This document shows positions 34,400 through 41,260 of a DNA stretch of 64,000 nt, piece by piece. The DNA is taken from positions 62,001 to 126,000 of the forward strand of contig NZ_JABAIJ010000005.1 of assembly GCF_012641435.1 (NCBI RefSeq), given 5' to 3'. Position 1 is the first letter of the stretch. Every line of letters starts with the position of its first letter. Under the pieces are notes generated by a model. It did no database searches, was not told the DNA's origin, and was given only the letters and a program-made list of their open reading frames with translations. The DNA comes from Rhizobium sp. P38BS-XIX (GTDB taxonomy: Bacteria; Pseudomonadota; Alphaproteobacteria; Rhizobiales; Rhizobiaceae). The position numbers and the translations under genes are program-made.

Positions 34400-35791
34400 C
34401 TAGACCGGTCGCTTCGGCCAGTTTGTGACGCCGCCGCTCCAGTCCTCATAGGCTTTGGACAGCTTCAGCACGAGCAGATCGCCAAAACGCGGGCCAACGA
34501 TCTGCATGCCGATCGGCATGCCCGAGCGGGAAAAGCCGCAATTGATCGATGCAGCCGGCTGCTCCGACATGTTCCACGGAACGGTGAAGCAGATGTGCTC
34601 GAAAGGCCGGGCGGGATCGTTGGTGGGAGACGCCCATTCGGCGGGGTATGAGACGATCGGATTGGTCGGCGAGAGAACGGCGTCCACTTCCGCGAACAGT
34701 CTGCCACAGCTCTTGCGCATCTCGATCGTCTGGTTGAATCCGCGCACGGCATCGACGCCGCTGATCTCGGCGCCGCTCTTGGCCCAGCTATGGATGTAGG
34801 GCAGGATCGCGTTGCGGCGCTCCTCGCTCAATCCCATGATGTCGCCCCAGAAGCGCGCGCGCCAGAAGACGTCGAGGCCGTCGAGCATCTGTCGGGTCAA
34901 CACCGGTGCGACGTCGATGATGATGGCTCCCGCTTCCTCGAAACGTTTGGCCGCGGCAACGACCGCATCGCGTACCTCGTCGTCGACAGGCAGACCGCAG
35001 CCGGCATCGAGCATCAGGCCGATCTTCATGCCTCGCACATCGACATCGAGGTCCATCCAGTCGATTTCGTTCGGCGGCAGGCTGGTGCCGTCGCGCCAGT
35101 CGGGACGCGAGAGCGTCGCCATCGAGAAGGCGGCATCCTCGACCGTGCGGGTCATGGGCCCGGCGCAGCGCCCGACATAATAGGGATCGACCGGGATGCG
35201 GCCATGGCTTGGCTTGAAGCCGAAAATGCCGGTCCATCCCGCCGGCAGCCGCACGGAGCCGCCGATATCGGTGCCGATATGCAGCGGTCCATAGCCGGCC
35301 GCAGCCGCAGCCGACGCCCCGGCGCTGGAGCCGCCCGGATTTTGGCTCGGGTCCCAGGGATTGCGGCTGAGCTTGTGAAAGCTCGAAAGGCCTGATGACA
35401 GCATGCCGTAGTCGGGGCAGGTGGTTTTCGCAAAAATCACCGCGCCGTCTTCGCGCAGGCGGGCGGCGATCGGCGCGTCTTCTGCTGCGGGGATGAGCTC
35501 GACGGCCGCCGTGCCAAGCGGTACTGGCTGGCCCTTGGTGGCGATCAGCTCCTTCAGCGTCACCGGGATACCGTCTAGGACACCAAGCGGCACGCCGTTT
35601 GCCCAACGTTCCGTGGAGGCGGCCGCTTGCCTGCGGGCATCCTCGGGATCATAGGCATAAAGAGCCGATATTGTCGGCTCCCATGCCTCGATATGCTTTT
35701 CAAGCGCCAGCCAGTATTCGCTGGGGGACAGGCTTTTGTCGGCAAATCTGCGCCTGAGGTCCAGGATGGAAAGATCGGTCGGTTCGCTCAT
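34400..35791 (-). CDS. Amidase (amidase-signature family)
   Basis: 463 residues. The Ser-cisSer-Lys triad is visible: Lys in GIPVTLKELIATKG (about 78), first Ser in NPGGSSAGASAAAAAG (about 153) and nucleophile Ser in GTDIGGSVRLPAG (about 177). The family hydrolyses amides, including acyl-amino-acid and urethane bonds; the substrate is not evident. Last gene of the leftward peptide-importer operon (19 bp after the permease), which suggests it processes the imported compound. Confidence 0.93.
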   Translation of the reverse strand: MSEPTDLSILDLRRRFADKSLSPSEYWLALEKHIEAWEPTISALYAYDPEDARRQAAASTERWANGVPLGVLDGIPVTLKELIATKGQPVPLGTAAVELIPAAEDAPIAARLREDGAVIFAKTTCPDYGMLSSGLSSFHKLSRNPWDPSQNPGGSSAGASAAAAAGYGPLHIGTDIGGSVRLPAGWTGIFGFKPSHGRIPVDPYYVGRCAGPMTRTVEDAAFSMATLSRPDWRDGTSLPPNEIDWMDLDVDVRGMKIGLMLDAGCGLPVDDEVRDAVVAAAKRFEEAGAIIIDVAPVLTRQMLDGLDVFWRARFWGDIMGLSEERRNAILPYIHSWAKSGAEISGVDAVRGFNQTIEMRKSCGRLFAEVDAVLSPTNPIVSYPAEWASPTNDPARPFEHICFTVPWNMSEQPAASINCGFSRSGMPIGMQIVGPRFGDLLVLKLSKAYEDWSGGVTNWPKRPV

Positions 35792-35810
35792 GATCCATTC
35801 TCTTTAGGTA

Positions 35811-36677
35811 TCAGCGCGTCGCCTCGCGGGGGTCGAGGAGATCGCGCAGCCCGTCGCCGAGCAGGTTGAAGCCGAGCACGGAAAGCGCGATGGCAAGGCC
35901 CGGTAGGAGGGCGAGCCACGGCGCGACGTGGAAATAGGTCTGTGCATCGGCGAGCATTCGCCCCCAGGTCGGGGCCGGCGGCGGTACGCTCAAGCCCAGG
36001 AAGGCAAGCCCGGCCTCGGTCAGGATCGCGAGGCCGAGCTGGATCGTTGACTGGACAATGATGCTGCCCATGATGTTCGGCAGGACGTGACGCAGCGTGA
36101 TGGCAAGTTGCGTGTTGCCGATGGCGCGCGCCGCCAGCACATAGTCCCGGCTCCAGGCTTGCAGGGCCGAGCCGAGTGCCACGCGGGCAAAGACCGGCAC
36201 CATGAAGACCGCGATGGCGATAATGGCCGTCATGCGCCCGGTTCCGAGAAATGCGCCGAGGATCATCGCGGAGAGGATCGGCGGCAGCGCGAAGATCACG
36301 TCGCAGGCCCGCATGACCAGCGCTTCGAAGAGGCCGCGCTGAGCGGCGGCGGAGACACCGATGATCGTTCCGATCGTCCCGCCGATCGCGACTGATGAGA
36401 CGGAGATGGACAGCGAATTCCAGCAGCCGGCCATCAGCATCGACAACACGTCGTGACCGAGCTGGTCGGTGCCGAGCAGCCCGAAGCCGAAAGGCGGCTG
36501 CAGCTTGTGAGTGATCTGCATCTTTGCCGGCGGCACCGGCGTCCAGAACAGTGAGACGACGGCGACACTGACGAGCGCGAGAATGATCAGCGCGCCGACC
36601 ATGAGGTTTAAGCGTCGCAATGCGCGAAGACGCGAGCGGTGCGGGCGTGGTGTAGCTCTTCTCTCGACGACGCTCAT
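35811..36677 (-). CDS. Peptide/nickel-type ABC importer permease (DppC-like)
   Basis: 288 residues. N-terminal cytoplasmic arm plus helix (LMVGALIILALVSVAVVSLFW), then a BPD type 1 domain with FGLLGTDQLGHDVLSMLMAG and the EAA-like loop SALQAWSRDYVLAARAIGNTQLAITLRHVLPN. The motif GLSVPPPAPTWGRMLADAQTYF is characteristic of DppC/OppC. Its start overlaps the DppB-like stop (ATGA, 36674-36677). Confidence 0.94.
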   Translation of the reverse strand: MSVVERRATPRPHRSRLRALRRLNLMVGALIILALVSVAVVSLFWTPVPPAKMQITHKLQPPFGFGLLGTDQLGHDVLSMLMAGCWNSLSISVSSVAIGGTIGTIIGVSAAAQRGLFEALVMRACDVIFALPPILSAMILGAFLGTGRMTAIIAIAVFMVPVFARVALGSALQAWSRDYVLAARAIGNTQLAITLRHVLPNIMGSIIVQSTIQLGLAILTEAGLAFLGLSVPPPAPTWGRMLADAQTYFHVAPWLALLPGLAIALSVLGFNLLGDGLRDLLDPREATR

Positions 36678-37627
36678 TTTGCGCCTCCCGCCCGCAATCG
36701 CGGATCGACGGCGAGATAGGAGAGATCAACCAGGAAATTCACGACGATCACAAGGCCGGCAAAGAAGAGAACGACATCCTGCAGCACGATGACATCGCGC
36801 TGGCTGAGCGCCTGATAGGCGAGGCGGCCGAGGCCGGGCAGGGTGAAGACATTCTCGATCAGCACCGCGCCGGCAACGAGGAAGGTGAATTGCAGCCCGA
36901 GAATGGTCAGCACCGGCACCAGCGCGTTCGGCACCACATGCCGCCAGAGCACGCGCCTGCGCGACAGGCCTTTGGCGATCGCCGTGCGGGCAAAATCCTC
37001 ATGCAGCGTGTCGAGCACCGCCGTACGGGTGACCCGGGTCAGGACGGCGGCTTGCGGCAGCGCCAGCGCGACGGCGGGCAGCACAAGCGATTTCAATGAC
37101 GACCACAGGCCATTGCTCCAACCGGGAAAGCCGCCGGCCGGCATCCAACCAAGCGAGGTGGCGAATAGAAGCACCAGCAGGAGGCCAACCCAGAAGCCGG
37201 GCACGGCAATGCCCATCTGCGAAAAGAGTGCGGCAACGATATCGAAGAAGCCGCCACGTCTTGCCGCTGCCGCCACACCCAGTGGTAAGGCGATGAGAAT
37301 GGATAGCAGAATGGCAAGGGCGGCAAGCGGCAGGGTGACGGCAAGCCGCTCCGCAATCAGGCCGGCGACAGGAACTCCGTAAGTATAGGATTTGCCGAGA
37401 TCGCCCGTCAGCGCGCCGGCAAGCCATTGCCCGTAGCGGACGATCAGCGGCTGATCGAGACCCATATCATGCCGCAGTGCGGCCAGCGTCTCCGGCGTCG
37501 CCGATGTCCCGAGCGTGATCGCGGCGGGGTCGCCCGGCAGCAGCGCCATGACGGCAAAGACCAGCAGCGAGACAGCGATCAGCGTCAAGATCAGTCCGAA
37601 AATACGGCGAGTGAGCAATACGATCAT
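36674..37627 (-). CDS. Peptide/nickel-type ABC importer permease (DppB-like)
   Basis: 317 residues from ATG 37627; 17 upstream codons in frame are not part of the family. It begins IVLLTRRIFGLILTLIAVSLLVFAVMALLPGDPA, the classic DppB/OppB N-terminus with GDPA, and carries the permease loop LHEDFARTAIAKGLSRRRVLWRHVVPNALVPVLT. Forms the channel with the DppC-like protein. No ATPase gene is in the operon, so the energising subunits must be encoded elsewhere. Confidence 0.94.
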   Translation of the reverse strand: MIVLLTRRIFGLILTLIAVSLLVFAVMALLPGDPAAITLGTSATPETLAALRHDMGLDQPLIVRYGQWLAGALTGDLGKSYTYGVPVAGLIAERLAVTLPLAALAILLSILIALPLGVAAAARRGGFFDIVAALFSQMGIAVPGFWVGLLLVLLFATSLGWMPAGGFPGWSNGLWSSLKSLVLPAVALALPQAAVLTRVTRTAVLDTLHEDFARTAIAKGLSRRRVLWRHVVPNALVPVLTILGLQFTFLVAGAVLIENVFTLPGLGRLAYQALSQRDVIVLQDVVLFFAGLVIVVNFLVDLSYLAVDPRLRAGGAK

Positions 37628-37674
37628 AGCATGTCCGTGGCCGAGCCAGCCGGCATCGTCGCGTAGAAACGATA

Positions 37675-39204
37675 TCAATCTTCCCAGGAGACGTTGGTCA
37701 GCACGTTGGAGGGGATCGGCTCATTCTCCCAGAGACCCTTGAGCTTCTTGTCCCAGACACCGAGCTTCGGCATGACGAAAAGAAAGAGCGCCGGCACATC
37801 CTCGGCAAGAATGCTCTGCGCCTCGCCATAAAGCTTGTTCTGCTCGGATACATCGGCCGTGAGCTGGATCTTCTTTATCAGCTCGTTGAAGGCAGGGTTC
37901 TTGTAATTGAAGTAGTAGGGATCGCGCGAATAGATATCGATATCCATCGGCTCGGCATGAGCGACGATGGTCATGTCATAGTTGCGGCCGGTGAACACGT
38001 CCTGCACCCACTTGGCCGGGAATTCCGTCGGCTCGATATTCATTGTCACGCCGATATCGGCAAACATCGCCTGCATCACCTGCGCGCTGCGTGGCGCGTA
38101 GGCCATCTGCGGCGTCTTGATGGTGAAGGTGAAACCATTTGGATAGCCGGCTTCGGCAAGCAGCGCCTTCGCCTTGGCGGCATCATAAGGCAGCGTGCCG
38201 GTCAGGTCCTTGTAGCCGGGGTCGTTCGGCGTGTAGTGGCTGCCGATGGCGGTTCCGAGGCCGGACCATGCGCCCTCGATGATCGTCTTGCGGTCAAGCG
38301 CCATCATCAGGGCTTGACGCACGCGCTTGTCGTCGAAGGGCTTGCGCGTGTTGTTCATGCCAGCGACGACCTTCAGCTCGGTATTGCCGATCTTAGTCAT
38401 TAGCCGGGCATCGCCCTCGAAAGAGCTCATGAGTTCGGGCGCGGCAAATTCCGGAAAAGCATCGACATCGCCGGCCTTGAGCGCTGCGGCTTCCGCCTGA
38501 GGATCGGAAATGAAGCGGAAGGTCACCTTCTCGAGTTTCACGTCGACCGGCTTGTTCCAGTAATCCGGGTTCTTGACGAGATCGACATGGTCACCCTTGG
38601 CCCAGGCGGAGAATTTGAAAGGGCCGGTGCCGACGGGCGTCGTCTTGTCGTTGGCGGAAGATTTCGGCCCGACCATGACCGAGGAAGGCCAGCCGAGCCA
38701 ATAGAGCAGGCTGCCGGTCGGCGAGGAAAGATGCAGGACAAGCGTTTCGGCATCCGGCGTGTCGATCGAGGCGATGGTTGCGAAGAAGCGCTTCTGCGGA
38801 TTGACGGAGTCTGCACCGCGAGCGCGCTCAAGCGTGAATTTGGCAGCAGCCGAATCGAAGGCCTCGCCGTCATGGAATTTCACGCCGCTCTGCAGCTTGA
38901 ACGTATAGGTCAGGCCGTCGGCAGAAATGTCCCAGCTCTTGGCGAGCTGCGGCACGATCTTGCCGCTCTCGTCGATGGCAACCAGCCCTTCGAAGATATT
39001 CTGCCAGGTCACCTGGCCGATCGCGACCGGCGCGGCGATCGTCGGATCGAGGCCCGTTGGTTCCACACTCATGCCGAGATTGAGCGTCGTCTTCGCGGCT
39101 TCGGCCGGGGTTAGTCCCATGGCCAGAAGGCCGGCGGAAAGTGCCGTGCCAAAGGCAAGCGCGCGCGCAATACCGGCAAGTCTTGGTCGTGAAAATTCGG
39201 TCAT
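37675..39204 (-). CDS. Family 5 ABC substrate-binding protein (peptide-type)
   Basis: 509 residues from ATG 39204. Signal peptide IARALAFGTALSAGLLAMGLTPAEA. Mature start KTTLNLGMSVEPTGLDPTIAAPVAIGQVTWQNIFEGLVAIDESGKIVPQLAKSW is typical of SBP_bac_5 proteins; GVKFHDGEAFDSAAAKFTLERA is the family core. Such receptors bind di- and oligopeptides, opines, glutathione or nickel. The accompanying aminopeptidase and amidase suggest a peptide-like or N-acyl ligand. Confidence 0.94.
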   Translation of the reverse strand: MTEFSRPRLAGIARALAFGTALSAGLLAMGLTPAEAAKTTLNLGMSVEPTGLDPTIAAPVAIGQVTWQNIFEGLVAIDESGKIVPQLAKSWDISADGLTYTFKLQSGVKFHDGEAFDSAAAKFTLERARGADSVNPQKRFFATIASIDTPDAETLVLHLSSPTGSLLYWLGWPSSVMVGPKSSANDKTTPVGTGPFKFSAWAKGDHVDLVKNPDYWNKPVDVKLEKVTFRFISDPQAEAAALKAGDVDAFPEFAAPELMSSFEGDARLMTKIGNTELKVVAGMNNTRKPFDDKRVRQALMMALDRKTIIEGAWSGLGTAIGSHYTPNDPGYKDLTGTLPYDAAKAKALLAEAGYPNGFTFTIKTPQMAYAPRSAQVMQAMFADIGVTMNIEPTEFPAKWVQDVFTGRNYDMTIVAHAEPMDIDIYSRDPYYFNYKNPAFNELIKKIQLTADVSEQNKLYGEAQSILAEDVPALFLFVMPKLGVWDKKLKGLWENEPIPSNVLTNVSWED

Positions 39205-39317
39205 CGCGGTCCCCTTGCTTGATCCGCATTGCCAGCTTCCCTCCGGCACGCGGTCTTTTTCACGATAGTGTCATCTCGCAGTCGCACACACAATTCTGAA
39301 AATTTGTGCTTGTGCGC

Positions 39318-40343
39318 TCAGCCTTGTTTCTGCCCGCCGAAACGATCTCGCCATGCGGGTTGAGTGCCGTCGATCGGAAGCGCCGTCGCCTCGTAGATGC
39401 CGCGGGCGATGGCGCGCGCCATGACGATGGTCGCCAGGTGGCAGAGCTCCATGAAGCTTGGAATATCATCGCGAGCGTGCTTGCCGGTGGATGCGGCAAA
39501 GACGGTATCGCCATCGAGCGGCAGATGTGTCGGCAGCAGTGCACGGGCAAAACCATCGTGAGCGCAGATCGAAAGACGATGGGCTTCCGCCTTGGTCAGT
39601 TCGGCATCGGTGACGACGGCGCCAATGGTCGTCGCGGTGATGTTGGTGCCCTTCAGGCGCAAGCGCGAATCGATCGTCTGCGGCATGCCGAGACCACCGA
39701 ACTCGCCATTCTCCTCAAACGGAGCTGCCCAGAAATGCGGGCCGTCGCCAATGGTTGCGGAGCCGAGTGCATTGACGGCGACGAGAGCGGCAACCCTGTA
39801 TCCCTTGCTGCTGACGGCGCTGGCCGAGCCGAGGCCGCCTTTCACCGTCGCGGTCGTGGCGCCCGCTCCCGTGCCGACCGTGCCCAGCGCGAACGAGCCC
39901 TTGCTCGCAGCCTTGAAGGCGGCGTAGCCGAGATCGCGATAGGGCGAGTGCAGCCCCCAATCCTTATTGCCGCCATTGATGAGATCGAACAGGATCGCCT
40001 GCGGTACGATCGGGACAAGCGCGTCGCCGACCTTGAGGCCTCGGCCGATCTCCCGCAAACCTGCCTGCACGCCGCCCGCAGCATCAAGCCCGAAGGCCGA
40101 GCCGCCCGAAAGCACGATACCATCCACCGTGCCAACCGTCATTGCGGGGTCGAGCAAGGCCGTATCCCGCCCACCCGGCGCGCCGCCGAGAACCGTGCAG
40201 GAGGCGACCGCCGGTTCATCGAAGATGATGGCGGTGACGCCGGAGCCCAGAGCAAGATCCGTGGAGTGACCGACGGCGACGCCTTCGACATCGGTCAGAA
40301 GATTGAGATGATCAGCCAATGAAAAGTCCTTCGCCGTTTGCAA
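39318..40343 (-). CDS. P1-family peptidase (DmpA/L-aminopeptidase-esterase type)
   Basis: 341 residues with a TTG start at 40343 and a weak ribosome-binding site. Ntn-type fold: N-terminal LTDVEGVAVGHSTDLALGSGVTAIIF, GGSAFGLDAAGGVQAGLRE, and the autocleavage region around ALVAVNALGSATIGDG (the Gly-Ser here is the likely processing site). P1 peptidases release N-terminal amino acids, including D- and beta-residues, from small peptides. First gene of the peptide operon, 113 bp upstream of the binding protein. Confidence 0.9.
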   Translation of the reverse strand: MQTAKDFSLADHLNLLTDVEGVAVGHSTDLALGSGVTAIIFDEPAVASCTVLGGAPGGRDTALLDPAMTVGTVDGIVLSGGSAFGLDAAGGVQAGLREIGRGLKVGDALVPIVPQAILFDLINGGNKDWGLHSPYRDLGYAAFKAASKGSFALGTVGTGAGATTATVKGGLGSASAVSSKGYRVAALVAVNALGSATIGDGPHFWAAPFEENGEFGGLGMPQTIDSRLRLKGTNITATTIGAVVTDAELTKAEAHRLSICAHDGFARALLPTHLPLDGDTVFAASTGKHARDDIPSFMELCHLATIVMARAIARGIYEATALPIDGTQPAWRDRFGGQKQG

Positions 40344-40479
40344 CGCGAGGTCGTCATGGCGATAGGAGCGTAAAGAAATTCAAAAGACAAGATGAGTTTG
40401 TCTGGAAGCAGACCATCAGTCCGACGCTATCATCCGTGGTTCGGGGCATTTGCATGCCTCACCTGATCGTGCGCATAGA

Positions 40480-40517
40480 AAAAGCCCCCACCCTGATTTT
40501 ATCGAAGGGTGAGGGCT
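40480..40517 (-). terminator. Rho-independent terminator of the 64-residue gene
   Basis: On the minus strand AGCCCTCACCCT pairs with AGGGTGGGGGCT (40484-40517, one mismatch) and is followed by a T-run (plus-strand A run before 40485). It lies about 40 bases beyond the stop at 40557. Confidence 0.8.
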
Positions 40518-40556
40518 GGTGATGGGACTGGGTAAAAACGCAGGCTATCTGACCCA

Positions 40557-40751
40557 TCAAACATGGATCGGTTTGGCCTGTTGGCGGGAGAGAAGGTCGC
40601 GGATAGCGAGCTTCACTTCGTCCGCATTTCTGAAATGCTGTTCGTCCAGATCATGGACATGATATTTGACAGCGATGAACTTGAGCCGATCCTGATCCGG
40701 AACGACGATGCCGACGGGAACGCCAGCGTACTCGATGACTTGCTTCTTCAT
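40557..40751 (-). CDS. Small conserved-looking protein of unknown function
   Basis: 64 residues with a strong GGAGGGAG ribosome-binding site upstream of ATG 40751 and its own terminator. A mixed alpha/beta pattern: KKQVIEYAGVPVGIVVPDQDRLKFIAVKYHVHDL, then a charged helix (NADEVKLAIRDLLSRQQ). No cysteines or membrane segment. The opposite strand has an equally long open frame, but only this strand has translation and termination signals. Function unknown. Confidence 0.75.
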   Translation of the reverse strand: MKKQVIEYAGVPVGIVVPDQDRLKFIAVKYHVHDLDEQHFRNADEVKLAIRDLLSRQQAKPIHV

Positions 40752-41260
40752 AAATAAACTCCCTCCGCACCGCTATTGGCGCAGACATGGCGAATTGACT
40801 GTTTGAAACCTAGAAGGGGACGAACGTCACATTCGACAGCGCGGGCTGGAGAGCACGCCCGAGCGGTCATGGCCAAGCACAAACCGCCCAAGGATCGAAG
40901 CGATCGTTTTAATATTCTGCATGTCACGCCGTCCCTAGTTGGTGTTGCCTGTTGGGCTCCCCAAAAGGAGCCGGTGGATCGATCTGTCGTTGTCTATTAT
41001 ATTAGTAGACAATAACAATTTTATCTCCGGAAACATATTCCTAAAGATGTCAAAATGTCGACGATCAGTAAAATAAAATTCCGTCCCTGGCCGATTGATG
41101 GAAAGCATGTCTTACGCTTTCCTGATATCGCCTTTGGCGGAACGGCTTGCCGATCACCGACACAGAAATAGGAATGAGCAGCAGATTCGACAATGGCCCA
41201 ACCGCACTAAAATTCGCTCGCCGCCAAATCACCTCAATGGTTAACGGCGCAGCGAAAGTA
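40752..41260. other. 509-bp intergenic region with one GntR-like palindrome
   Basis: No supported gene; short open frames here lack ribosome-binding sites. The left part must hold the promoter of the 64-residue gene. TTGTCTA-N9-TAGACAA (40990-41012) stands in an AT-rich stretch (40985-41075). The right part is the 3' flank of the fusion gene that ends at 41261. Confidence 0.6.
40990..41012. promoter_or_regulatory. TTGTCTA-N9-TAGACAA palindrome, GntR-like operator
   Basis: Perfect seven-base inverted arms separated by TTATATTAG. The form TTGT...ACAA is common for GntR-family operators. It lies 239 bases upstream of the 64-residue gene, rather far for a simple operator, and downstream of the fusion gene; no GntR gene is in the window. 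Confidence 0.4.

Noticed and set aside
40776..41015. A 79-codon frame on the plus strand in the 509-bp gap
   Set aside because: No ribosome-binding site, no recognisable protein features, and it runs through the palindrome at 40990-41012.
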